Source: Folioceros fuciformis (Eukaryota; Anthocerotophyta; Anthocerotopsida; Anthocerotales). Taken from it: 48,750 bases of DNA. The stretch's first letter is position 1. Each line of letters begins with the position of its first letter. The position numbers and the translations under genes were made by a program. The DNA is taken from assembly GCA_049999805.1 (NCBI GenBank), contig JBNGIO010005423.1:1-48750 (forward strand), given 5' to 3'. This document shows positions 22,001 through 32,880 of this stretch, one piece after another. The notes under the pieces were generated by a model. It ran no database searches. It was not told the DNA's origin and saw only the letters and a list, made by a program, of their open reading frames with translations.

Positions 22001-22287
22001 TCAATAGATGATAATTGTAGCTATGTGACGCTAGACAAATCACTCGTTTGGTGAGGCTCTTGCGTTTGATCCATCATCTACGAAGATAACTTAAGTTGAA
22101 GACTTGCTTCTGCTCTGGTCATGACTGGTGCTCTACTGCGTGAGTTGCTGTCGACGACAGACTCAACGTCAGTAGGTGCAACTAGAAGATGTGACAACCA
22201 AGCCGAAGATGGTAGCCTTCAGTGGCAATTTCTTTTAGTAGTGATATCCTTTTCTTAGTTCGGAGCTCTTAGAACAGCAACGTGTCT

Positions 22288-22297
22288 AAGAGGGAGA
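22288..22297 (+). promoter_or_regulatory. Polypurine tract of copia element
   Basis: AAGAGGGAGA lies immediately before the 3' LTR start GTTAGAAATAATAG. It is the expected plus-strand priming site. Confidence 0.8.
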
Positions 22298-22485
22298 GTT
22301 AGAAATAATAGTAGACCACGTTGGTTTTGTACCAATATGGTTAGTCAGCCAGACCTAGCAGTTAGTATAGGTAGTTAGCTAGGCTAGCGAAAGGACACAC
22401 CCCTTACGAGACTACCTATGAACACACTTAATTTATTGTTAATATAGCATCTTTGCTTAAGACGCTTCCGCATGCAATTCTAACT
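22298..22485 (+). repeat. 3' LTR of copia element, internally deleted
   Basis: Begins GTTAGAAATAATAG and ends GCAATTCTAACT. It matches both ends of the 5' LTR but lacks its middle (about 280 bp). The join falls at GGACACAC-CCCTTAC, between two CACAC words of the intact LTR, which suggests deletion at short direct repeats. Confidence 0.88.
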
Positions 22486-22860
22486 GCCCAGCATCCCCCT
22501 AGAGATGATGGATGCGCGCTCAGCGCCCAGCATCCCCTACGCCAAGGTTGGGCGCGCGCCCAGCATCCCCTACGCCAAGGTTGGGCGCGCGCCCAGCATC
22601 CCCTACGCCAAGGTTGGGCGCACGCTCAGCATCCCTCTAGAGATGATGGGTGCGCGCTTAGCATCCTGCGAGGCACAAGGCTGGGCGTGTGCCCAACCAT
22701 GCCTCTGGCACACGCTGGCCACGCGCCCAAGATCGTGCCTCACACAATGGTGGGCACGCGCTCACTATTGTGTAAGGCATTCCCTACGAGATTGTTGGGG
22801 GCGCGCCGCATCCTGTGAGGGAGATGCTAAGCGCGCATGCTGAGTATCCCCCTCCGTCAA
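22486..22860. repeat. Minisatellite, right block with 33-bp GGGCGCGCGCCC variant
   Basis: This resumes the array interrupted by the copia element. About three nearly perfect 33-bp units (22530-22620) of the form GCCCAGCATCCCCTACGCCA + AGGTTGGGCGCGC repeat, and their joints form the 12-bp perfect palindrome GGGCGCGCGCCC (22550-22561 and 22583-22594). Degenerate units with the words GCGCGC, GCCCA and CACGC continue to about 22860. The last unit left of the insertion (near 15970-15987) already carries the GGGCGTGCGCCC variant, so the insertion hit the transition zone. Confidence 0.88.
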
Positions 22861-23169
22861 GAGATAGGGGGAGGCACAAGGGTGGTGGGGGCAAAGTGGC
22901 CTCCATGTACAATGGTATTGTGTAATGTAGCTTCGATTGCAATTGTGTAATGAAGAGGGCACCTACCATTGAAACCCCCACAACGAGTAATGTTCATGGC
23001 AGTAGTAGAGACCAAAGTGGGAAGGTGGGTTAAGAATAAAAATATGTCAAAACTTTCAAGTTCCAAGTTGGTGCAACCACGACCTTCCAAGCAAAAGCAA
23101 TGGAAAACAAACATACCTCGAGCAAACGCGAACATAGTGGACTTGAAGCCAACCCCCCCTACTTAAGAC
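22861..23169. other. Anonymous sequence between array and LTR remnant
   Basis: No repeat unit or coding signal recognised. Only short frames occur on both strands, without domain similarity. Confidence 0.4.
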
Positions 23170-23445
23170 CAATTTTTCTAAAAGGAGGTTTGGCCATTAT
23201 ATATAGCCAGGCCCTAATTAAATTAAATAAACTAAACTAATTAGCTAGATACGAATCGACAGATTCCTATCAACACGACTTAGGGTCGTGTCCCAACGTC
23301 CAACGGTCGTAGGCCACGGGACACCACCAACGGGTTCTCCCGCGCCTGTATAAACCGCCACACGGCCCTACAAAAATATTCATTTATTCGTTTTTCTTTC
23401 CTCTCGATCACCTGATCTCAGTGTTCTCGATCCTGTCGATCGTCA
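23170..23445 (+). repeat. Probable LTR end of a second copia element (left edge uncertain)
   Basis: The sequence directly upstream of a primer-binding site has the look of an LTR: an AT-rich part, TATATATAGCC near 23199, GTATAAACC near 23347, then a pyrimidine-rich tail ending at CGATCGTCA. The left boundary is not defined and no second LTR was found in the window. The call rests on the primer-binding site that follows it. Confidence 0.5.
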
Positions 23446-23458
23446 TGGTATCAGAGCC
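23446..23458 (+). promoter_or_regulatory. Orphan copia primer-binding site
   Basis: TGGTATCAGAGCC is an exact match to the classical plant copia site for initiator methionine tRNA. No gag or pol follows in the next kilobase, so the element has lost its interior, or the window holds only a truncated copy. Confidence 0.75.
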
Positions 23459-23634
23459 TGATGGACTCTGCCGGGCTTCCAATTATCTGTGCAACCTGCA
23501 ACAGCGCAAATTGCGTCAAGAACTTGCTGCTCGGATGCATGCATGCTCGGATCTGCATATTTGGTGATGTCATCTTGATGCATGTCCTTTGTATGGTTTT
23601 CCTATAGGTCACCTGGCTAAGCCATCAGCAGGAG

Positions 23635-23685
23635 AAAGTGGTATAAAGGAAACCAAGCTTTGCTTCGTTTCCTTTATACCACTTT
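23635..23685. repeat. Perfect 19-bp inverted repeat (hairpin)
   Basis: AAAGTGGTATAAAGGAAAC at 23635-23653 and its exact reverse complement at 23667-23685 are separated by 13 bp. Within the spacer AAGC and GCTT can pair further around a TTT loop. A transcript would form a stem of about 23 bp with one internal mismatch. The origin is unknown: it could be the centre of a small foldback element, a fold in LTR-element leader RNA or a by-product of DNA repair. Confidence 0.8.
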
Positions 23686-23699
23686 GTCAGCGATGTCCT

Positions 23700-26009
23700 C
23701 GGGCCTAGGTGCTGCGTTCTTCCAGCACACCAAAAGGGCTGTGAGCCGGAGCGCATTAAGCAAGAACGCTACCGGAATGGGTCAAAACATGCCTGCATCA
23801 TGTACGATACCAACAATAATGGACCTCAACCAGCGCGCATCTATCACACTACATCAAACAATGGGACTCAACTTGCAAGCCTCAATTCTGATTGGTGCAA
23901 CAACGACTAACTACATGAATCACGACAAGCAGAGGACTGTCGTGCAAATCAGCAAGGTGGCAACATTTGGGGAGTCCTAGGAAGGACAATCCCGGATATG
24001 CCTTGTCCTAGCACTCTTGCAATTGAAGAACAACTCCATCAAAAAGAAAGTGAGTCATGGTCATAGGAGCAAGTTTGAGATGATGGAGCACCTACGGCTT
24101 CCCCCCAAAACTGTTTTCCTACGCTACGAGAGGGAATCATGAAAGTTGTAGTGTAAGCAACTGGGCCAGCTCAGGGTACATGCGTTGGCTGGGAGTTCCT
24201 CCATTACACTTCTGCACCTTTCGGAGGGGCACACAGAAAACCAGCTCCGTATGTATGACACACAAGTACAAGGCCTTTCTCCTATAGGTATGGCGCTCTC
24301 CAAGTGCAACTTCGAAGACTAACTTCCTTGCCCCTACCCTCCTAGTGTTAGTACCTATTAGTGTTCACATTTGCTGGGTTCTACCATTTTTGTAGCGACT
24401 TCAATCTAGCTACACCCTAATCACTACGTTCCCAATTTAATGAAATAAAAGGGAATACTAGCCATTATCCATATTGTGCTAAGGGACGAACGGAAAGCTA
24501 TGAATACAAACGTTCCTTACCTTCCTTCTTGTGCTTGAGCGTAGTAGTGGAAGTAGTATCAGGAGGCCCGGAAGTCTTAATTGTAGAATGAACAGGTTAC
24601 CAGTCCCGACCTCCCTAGCATATTACTGTCAGGAATCAAGCAAGCATGAAGCATAACCTTTCATATGGTCATGGCTTCGGGTCCAGTAATCTAAACCCTC
24701 ATGGCCCGTGGTACATCACCAAGGACTCGTGGCCATGCATTTGGTTATGAAAACATCCCACCTGTACACAAAACGGGTCCTCATACATCAGCATCTACTA
24801 CCCAATCTTTACTCCCTCTCCCTATCATACCCTACGTATCATATACTAGCCCTCCCTTGCATAGCCATGCCTAGCCAACCTAAGCAACTCCACGACTGAC
24901 CTCCACCTTCGGAGTGAGTTGCTGCACCCTCTCCTTCAAGTTGCCTAGCCTAGTATGCATGCTGGCCTTTAGTGAGTTCAGGCACTCCATGAGCCCTCCT
25001 GGCAAGCTTTCCACAATTGTGTCCCCATTGGTCCACATGTTGAAAGGAGTGGGGGAATATGAAGATTGTATATGCTACTAAAGTGAGCACAGTGATGTGG
25101 GCATGTAGAACACGAGCATATAGGGGATACCCTTCCATATATTCCCATAATGAGTAGGTTTCAGAGCAAAATTGGATGAGAGGGTGGCCAATGTGTGAAT
25201 GGCTTGTGCATAAGGGAGCATCACGAAAGGGCATCGTGAAGTCCTACACATCCTAGACCCTAGTATGCGAGGGAGGAGGCAACCAAGAAGGTCGAAGGCA
25301 TTGCCCTTGGTGGTCCAGAGATGGTGAACCTCATGAGCTTTGGAGGAAGTTGGTGTTAGGAGATTGCCATTGTATCACCATACAATGTCACGTTGGATAG
25401 GTGGTGTGGAATGTGGTGTAGGTGCATTGTTGCCTTAATCTTCTAGTGGTAAGAATATGACTTTGTTGTGAACCTATAAGGGCAGATGTAATTGATGAGG
25501 TGGCTAATTCTATGCCAAATTGTGAAGCTATCACTTGCATAGAACGCTTGAAGCAGGTTGGCAAAGCACTATAAATGTGGACAAAAAGGGTTGTAACAAG
25601 GAACTGTGCGTATGGATGGCAACGGCTCCAAAGTCTTGACCAAATTAAACAGCCCCAAATTCTTGGGGAGGCATGTTGATGTGGGCTATGGAGGAAATGC
25701 ATGTGAACAAGGATGAAGAGGAATTGCTTGGAACAAGAGTGTAACAAAGGGGTTAGTGTAAGGAGCACCAACACACAAAGTACAGAAAACACAATGGCTA
25801 AGGCCTAGGAATTGCATAATGTTGTCGAAAAAAGACAAAATTGGATGATAGGGTTGGACACAAACTCCGGGCTTTTTCTACGCCAAATGCTGTAGTGTGG
25901 AACGTCCATTGTGCACATACTTGCAAAGGGGTAGACCTCACATTGCACGATGTACGAGGAGAAGAGGTAAAGAGCTCATTTCCATCAACAATAGGGACAG
26001 TGGATGGAC
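23700..26009. other. Anonymous, probably transposon-derived sequence
   Basis: Only short frames without recognisable domains on either strand (longest 134 codons, minus, 25388-25792, no family likeness). No tandem structure seen. The setting between retroelement remnants suggests decayed repeats, but no family can be named. Confidence 0.35.
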
Positions 26010-26578
26010 ACGCTGACATGTGCATAAGAAAAAAAAGTATAACACCCTTGGGTTTGTCACCATCGAGACCCCTAGATGGCGCCCTACAACCGAATGGGGC
26101 AGATTTGTGACGTCCAAAACATTGGACCATACATTGCCGTGCAAAAGTTTGTGTTACATATGGCATCGCCGTATCGGTATTCCATGGAACATACCCCAAG
26201 ATGCCTATCTACCCTTGTCTGCTTTAGGAATCACCAACAAGTGCCCAGTGTAGCCATACAGGTACCCGAAGGTTGCACATGGTTTACCAAGGCCTAGCCT
26301 CACGACGAGCACGACATCTTGCAGAACACTTTATACACAAACAAGAATGAACCCTTGGTAGGGAAGGGGGCAATGTCTGCGTGAACACAACTACGGTAGA
26401 GTGTGGACCCACCAGGCATGGAGAATGAATTGCAAACCACATGTGCTTTGTATGTACCCGACCCTCAACCCAAAACCACCCTGCCATGTTGTTGCCAATG
26501 TTGGGTAGGTCGTACAAACGGGTCCACCATAGGAGTCATGGACAATGAACTGCAAACGCCATCTTGCCGTAGATCAGT
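26010..26578 (+). repeat. Dispersed direct repeat, copy A
   Basis: Matches 26994-27670 nearly base for base over most of its length, starting at TGCATAAGAAAAAA and ending at CATCTTGCCGTA. It contains one unit of the 39-bp ACAAACAAGAATGAACCCTTGG-type sequence that is amplified in copy B. The two copies lie in the same orientation about 0.98 kb apart. They could be LTRs of a small non-autonomous element or a tandem duplication; no terminal TG/CA or target duplication could be assigned. Confidence 0.75.
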
Positions 26579-26993
26579 GATGGTAGCCCTACCCGCCAGT
26601 GCTCCTATACATGCACACCCACCAACCCATGCTCCAATGGTGCCGGTGTGTATGGAATTGTGACGAATGTAAGTCCAAATAAGGCATAAGGGCCCATGTC
26701 GGTGCCACTGTGGCCAACGGACAAAGGCGAATAAACAAGACTCTACCAACATGCTGGACTGTAGTGCATACAAAAATAAAAGCGGAAATGACAAGAAAAA
26801 CATGAAATGGGCCGTAGGGTCCATGCCCATGACCATTCCGCGGAAGGAACGTACGCTTCAGCAGGTTGTGTGGTGGAGTGGGGAATACACGGAGATGACC
26901 CTGAGGCGGGGCAGTGGTGTGGATGGAGGCGAGAGAGACGTATGCATCCAAGGCTAAACGCTGGACGCTGGCGTGCGCACCCAAGGCTGAACA

Positions 26994-27670
26994 CTGACGT
27001 GTGCATAAGAAAAAATAGTATGACACCCTTGGTTTTGTCACCATCAGGACCCCTAGATGGCCCCCTATGATCGAATGGGGCAGATTTGTGACGTCCAAAA
27101 CATTGGACCATATACCACCGCACAAAACTTTGTATTACCATATCCACTTTGCATCACCATATCCATATTCCATGGAACATACCCCAAGATGCATGTCTAC
27201 CCTTGTTTGCTTTAGGAATCACCAACAAGTGCCCAGTGTAGCCATATAGGTACTCGAAGGTTGCACACGGTTTACCAAGGCCTAGCCTCACGACGAGCAC
27301 GACATATTGCAGAACACCTTATACACAAACAAGAATGAACCCTTGGTAGGGAAGGGTTTCTACACAAACAAGAATGAACCCTTGGTAGGGAAGGGTTTAT
27401 ACACAAANNNNNNNNNNGGGAAGGGTTTATACACAAACAAGAATGAACCCTTGGTAGGGAAGGGGGCAATGAGTGCGCGAACACAACTATAGTAGAGTGT
27501 GTACCCACCATGCATGGAGAATGAATTGCAACCCACATGCTACTTTGTATGTACCCGACCCTCAACCCAAAACCACACTGCCACGTAGTTGCCAATGCTG
27601 GGTAGGTCGTGCAAACGGATCCACCATAATAGTCATGGGCAATGAAATGCAAATGACATCTTGCCGTAAA
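26994..27670 (+). repeat. Dispersed direct repeat, copy B, with amplified 39-bp unit
   Basis: Second copy of the 26010-26578 repeat. It differs mainly by small substitutions and by a tandem expansion near 27320-27460, where a 39-bp unit (TACACAAACAAGAATGAACC + CTTGGTAGGGAAGGGTTT) occurs at least four times. The expansion contains the only assembly gap in the window. Confidence 0.75.
27408..27417. other. Assembly gap (10 N)
   Basis: Ten unknown bases fall inside the 39-bp tandem units of repeat copy B. The true number of units is therefore unknown and the gap length is probably not a measured distance. Confidence 0.97.
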
Positions 27671-28640
27671 TCATGCAATAATATACACTTCACACCTTTT
27701 ATGTTTTAGTTCACCAACACCAAGTACGTATGTAATTATTTTCTTTTACATATTTTATTAATCTATAAAGTATTAAAAGTTAAGAGTACTTGATTGTTCT
27801 TTCATACTTGTTAGGAACTATTTGTATATTATAACAAGTACAAAACGTAGGGATGCACACATGACTTTGCAATGTTGCAAATTGATTGGGTAGACACATG
27901 ATTTTGTGGTGTAACAAAAGATTTGGAGAGAAATAAAATCATAGTGGATCCTCAACTACACTTCCTTCAGTATCTAGCAAAGAGGGAAGAACCAAAGTCT
28001 CATAATATTGAAGCCTCTTTTGTGTCTTCTCTACACCTTTTTTATTTTTCAAAGGAAGGGAAATATTTGATCCCAAGTCTTAAGATGCCAATGTTTTATA
28101 AAAGCATCTTTTGAAAAGTGGATACCCTAGAAAATTAGGAATGTGGGAGAAAGGACCTCTTCTTATTAAAGAGTCATTTCTACATTGAGAACTAAGGTGA
28201 ATAGTAAAGAAGATAACAAACTATAGAAAAAATTATAATAAGAAAAAATAATGAAGTCCAAAGTATACGTAAATACAAAAGTTGTCAAGTCTCTAGGCCT
28301 ATATGTATTGAATTTCAATGAAAAGGTTTCTATTGACCTAATTAAGTAGCTTAATAAATATATTTTATACAGCAATGTGGCAGGATATATATACCAATGT
28401 TATGAGCGTATGAAATATATGAAATAATGTAACTATCTCCTCGCGAACATGTAACTATCTCCTCGCGAACAACGTGCGGTTCTCTGCACGAACTGCAAAG
28501 GAAACCCAGATTCGAAATGAGGATGTTTGAGAACTGTACAGCGGTCCAATATATGCTCAATGTGTGATTTTGAACTGGATGTTATTACTTCTCTTTATCT
28601 TTGAACTGCGGTAGTGGAGGAAAGATGTGCTTATTTATAC
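27671..28640. other. AT-rich intergenic sequence with a 22-bp tandem duplication
   Basis: No gene seen. ATGTAACTATCTCCTCGCGAAC occurs twice head to tail at 28427-28448 and 28449-28470 without a mismatch. The rest is AT-rich with only short frames. The right end approaches the segment shared by the two P450 genes, which begins near 28665. Confidence 0.5.
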
Positions 28641-29070
28641 TACTTTACTATCTGCACTAGTTGAGGAAAGACACCAGGCAAAGGCGGGGAAAATATAGTG
28701 GGAGACGGTTTCGGGCAATGAGCAAGATGTCATACGGCGGCTAATCACCGTATACAACATTTCTGGAGGGCGAGATGGGATGACGGCGAACGCCCAGTGG
28801 CTGTGTGCGGGCGTCGCGTGACTCCTGTCAGCCATGGCTCGGAGGGTAGGGAGGTTGGATCTCTCAGGACAATTGACCTCTACAAAAACACGGGGAAGCT
28901 CGTCCTGTCGCTGTGTAAGGTCCGTGAACGAGCTCCGAGACAGCACAGGTCGTGCTGTCACCTGCGCCAGTCAAACAGGTCGGCCTTCAAAATAAGGGGT
29001 GTGAATTCCCGTCGCGCGCTGCGCATTCTCAATTTGCTTCACACAAAGTCTTCACCTGCTCCTCAAGGCC

Positions 29071-30991
29071 TTACTGGTATAGGTGAAGAGGAAGACGAGG
29101 CGAAGGAACCGCCAGAAGCGGCTTGGCGCGTGGCAAGGTGAGGCCGAACTTCTCCCCCATATCCAACTCATGGGGTGCCTGACCCTGTGGCAGCGCCCAA
29201 TCGAAGCTATGCACCAGCGTTGCCAGCGAGTACTGTACCATGGCAATCGCAAAGTGGATACCAGGGCAAGCTCGTCTGCCGGAGCCAAAAGGGAGCAGCT
29301 GGAAGTGCTGGCCTCGCACGTCGATGTCGCTGTTGAGGAACCTGTCAGGCTGAAACTCGAGCGGATTCTCCCACAAGCCGGGATTCCGACCGATGCTCCA
29401 CACATTCACGAAGGTGGTGGTCTCGGCAGGAATACGAAAGCCTGCAACCTCGCACGCCTCGGTGCTTGCATGAGGAAGCAGCAAGGGCCCGGCAGGATGA
29501 AGGCGGAAGGTTTCCTTCACCACAGCTTGGAGGTAGGGAAGATTCCGGAGATCGGTTTCAGCGACTAATCTCTCTTTCCCTAGCACCGCGTCCATTTCTC
29601 GGTGCACCCGTTGCACAACCTTGGGATTCCGCAGGAGTTCTGACAAGGCCCACTCCACTGTGATGCTAGACGTTTCCGTGCCAGCAGTGAGCACGTCCTG
29701 CACACAATGTCTAGTCTGTATTTCAGGGCACACTGCACGAATTGTGGGCAGAATCTAGTGCTAGGAAGACACAGCCTGAAGGAAATCGATTGGTACAAGG
29801 ATGCGTACCAGGGCCAATCCCTTTATGACATGCTCCTCCAAATGTGGACCACCATCTTCTCCCGGGAGAGAGAGCAAGATGTCGAGGTAATTTCTGGCTT
29901 CTTTCTCGTCTCTGGTACGCCTCTGTGCCTCCAGCACGCCGGACAGAAAAGAGTCAAATCTCTTGTGAACTCGGCGCATTTTCTTCTCGTAATTCATTAT
30001 CCGATCCAGGAAGCCCAAGTATGGGATGACGTCTCCTATCATAGACACTCCAGCGAGAAAGAACAGATCGTCGATGAGACTTTTGAATTCTGCAACCAGT
30101 TCCTGCCCCAAAAATTGGCACGGTCAGATAGACATGTCCGGTAGCGAAGACGGGGAGAGAGAGAGAGAGTCGTGAGTGGTTGGGATGATGAGGCACAAAC
30201 CCCTTCCTCGGCTTCGGTGGTTTGAGAGGATTCAGTGTAGGAGAAGAATGTCTTGCTCATCAATATACGCGTAACAACGTTGACGGAAAGGGCCCACGAT
30301 CTCTCCTGAACGTTCACCGGCACCATAGGAGACCTCTTGCTGTCCTCCAGTATGGACTTAACCAGTCGAGACAACTCCTCCGTCCTCACATTCCCGAACT
30401 CTTGGACCCGCTTTGCACTCAGCAGCTCTCCATTCGAGATCTTCCTGCGCATGAATACCAATAAGACGGGACGTGACTGTTTGCACCCCGATGGACTGCC
30501 CTGGACCGGGATGCCGGACCACGTCCCGCATTAATCACAACCACGGTCCTCACGAAACGTGGTGGATGTGCAGCGACGACTGACCTGAGGAATCTCCAGT
30601 GCGCGCCGTAGGTGGCGAACCCCATGGTGTTATCCCCATACCCCAGGGCGTCCTTGGCAGTCAAGAAGGGCCGGTTCGCGAACTCCGCGTCCTGAGTCTT
30701 GAGCACGACTTTAGCAATGTCCGGAGAGGACACGACAATCGCCTGCTTCGACCCCAGCCGCAGTGACATGATGGGACCATACTGCTGGGCTAGGCGGTGT
30801 AACTCCTGGTGCGGAAGTTTGGAAGTCACCAGAACGAGGAGGTTGCCGAACACCGGCAGCCCTGGAGGACCAGGCGGCAGCCTGCTGCTGCTGCTCTGCT
30901 TCCGACGCTGCAGCACCACAGCCAACGCTACCAGTCCCAGCACCAAGTACAACCACCACGCCGTGAGCGCATGACCGGCGTCGTCTGCCAT
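29071..30991 (-). CDS. Cytochrome P450, A-type (CYP71 clan), copy 2
   Basis: Four exons on the minus strand: 30991-30585, 30444-30201, 30102-29809 and 29697-29071. Introns are 140, 98 and 111 bp, all GT-AG, with phases 2, 0 and 0. The product is 523 residues, equal to copy 1. Features: N-terminal anchor (AWWLYLVLGLVALAVVLQRR), PPGPPG hinge at 40-44, HWRFLRKISNGELL across intron 1, I-helix AGTETSS from 320, ExxR Glu377/Arg380, FQPDRF near 430-435 and haem loop FGSGRRACPG with Cys459. It ends PRLPLHLYQ like copy 1. Expected to be an ER-anchored monooxygenase fed by NADPH-P450 reductase; substrate unknown. Similarity to copy 1 extends some 400 bp beyond the stop and about 180 bp upstream of the start, so the pair arose by segmental duplication. 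Polypyrimidine runs before the intron 2 acceptor support the model. Confidence 0.92.
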
Positions 30992-31199
30992 CGCCGTGCA
31001 GGCGTGAGAGGTAACTGGCGTTCAAAACTGAACGTAAGCTTCTGTCCTCTCGGAGAGAAGACCGAGGGGAGAGGTAGACGGGGACTGGGACTGGGACAAG
31101 ACAGGAGATGAGAGACACGCGTCCAGATTTGATGACGTGCGATTTGCGATGTGCAACTGCTCCACGTTGTTGGCGGAATCAAAGGGGCAATGGGTTCCC

Positions 31200-32880
31200 A
31201 CAATAGCATGTCAGGCAATGAGAATGACACAAATCTTTCGACGTCAGCGGCAAAGGATATCTCAGCTGTGAATCGGTTGCTTCGGGGCAAGGCCGGTCCG
31301 CCGTTCTACGAACTTACTCTACTCTTTGTTTATCATTTTCCATCTCTGATCTCGGCACTCCCGCACGTGAAGCGACGGCAACCGAGATTCCGGGAAACGA
31401 AGGTCACTACGGACCTGCACTCCTCTGCTCACCTTCCGTGCAAGCATCACCTTTTTGGTCCCCAATCCCACCTCCGTACTGTTGTCGGTGTGTACAACGA
31501 ACGGACCGTAGTACGCCGGGTTGGGCTGGCTTCAGGCCTTGCCCCCCTTTCACAACTCTAACAACATCCGGTCCGGTGTGTTATTTTACGCCCCAAAAAC
31601 CAACCAGCAACATGAACATCTAGAGACCATGATGCTTAGACTTTTTTTTCTTAATTTATGTCCTCGATTCACATATATATAGCATTTGGCATTTGGTTTG
31701 CTTGGCCGTGATCCAAACCCTCGATTCGCTCTCGTTTTGCTTGTAATTGAAGGTGTCACGCCTCAAAAACTTGGAAACCCACCTGCTTACTGCCTCATTG
31801 GTGGGTAGCACATGCTTATAGATTACTTACCTTGAAAGGAGCAACCCTTAAAAGCATCCTTATAAGGGTAGAGTATAAATTATCCTCTGCCCAACACAAG
31901 AGGTCGAACCTATTTCAATTTTAAGGAATTATTTAGTCTTTAATATATAATTATAATTATATATAATATATTACTAAAGTATTTTTTTAAAAAAATAATA
32001 TAGAAAATGGACCAAGAAAATACACATATCAATTACTTTAGAGATACATGGCAAGACGATATAGTGAAGCTAAAACTTTAAGAACATGTCACTTGTCAAG
32101 GAACTAACGTATCCAAGAGATGCTTGTCATAAATTGTAGTGTAGCATAGTAGAGAAGAAAAAGAAAAGAGAAGGAAAGAGATATGCGAATGCTATTGCTG
32201 TAATTTATAACTTGTATGGCACATTGTTGAGCAAAGGCCACACAAACCTAGAATTGGGATTTAGGGTTCCCAATACCCAAACTTTGCATTGCTCTAACAT
32301 GTCTTGGTTCTTAGTTTATTTTATAGTTTGACTAATGTTGTGCTATACTATGTGTACATAGTCTCCACCTCTTTCTTTGTAATATAGTTATTAACAAGAA
32401 AGAAAATTGATTGAAATTTTAAAAAATGTGATGGTTGGAAATAGAGTCCCTATGAAATTTGGTTCCAACCACATCAACTATGGAAACCTAGCCCACTAGA
32501 AGGTTGAGGTCTTCTGCAACTATCTCTAATGATACTCGAAAGGAAACTCTAAATCCCTCAAGCAAAGTATAATAGCACTCCTTATAGAGCAGAAAGGCCC
32601 CTTTCTTGGCCAAAGAAAAAAAATGATATCAAACACTACACAAGAAAAAAAAATGATATCAAACACTACACAAGCAATCTATTATTCTGTTGCTATGCAT
32701 TGAGCTAGATGTATTCCTAAGTTGTCTATGCCATAAACAACTTACAACATAGGAGATCCCACTAGGTTCTCTTAAGGTATATTGAGCTAGATGCATTCCT
32801 ATGCATTGAGCTAGATGCACGCCTCGGTTATCTATAAGAACTCTTCGGCTACATATTGAGAGACTAGGCCTTGGATAGGG
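31200..32880. other. Intergenic; AT-rich with short tandem duplications
   Basis: No gene. A TGTCACGCCTCAAAAACTTG word at 31756 looks like a plant LTR start, but no partner was found. A 30-bp unit ending in AATGATATCAAACACTACA is repeated at 32611-32640 and 32641-32670 with one mismatch. A TGAGCTAGATGCATTCCT-type word recurs at about 32700, 32783 and 32808. These suggest decayed repeats. Confidence 0.45.

Larger units (their letters stand above)
15988..22485 (+). mobile_element. Defective Ty1/copia LTR retrotransposon
   Basis: The element has a 5' LTR (15988-16467), a primer-binding site, a leader with an unusual extra frame, gag with a zinc knuckle, integrase, reverse transcriptase and RNase H in the copia order (integrase before RT), a polypurine tract and a shortened 3' LTR (22298-22485). 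It sits inside the 36-bp minisatellite with a GCCCA duplication. It is dead: gag and pol contain several stops and frameshifts, the protease region is absent, and the 3' LTR has lost about 280 bp. Where alignable, the LTRs differ at four transitions in about 100 bp, suggesting an old insertion. Confidence 0.93.

Noticed and set aside
29083-29568. 161-codon plus-strand frame over P450 exon 4
   Set aside because: Antisense shadow of exon 4, with an equivalent shadow in copy 1 at 7494-7958. Similarity between the two shadows is explained by the coding strand.
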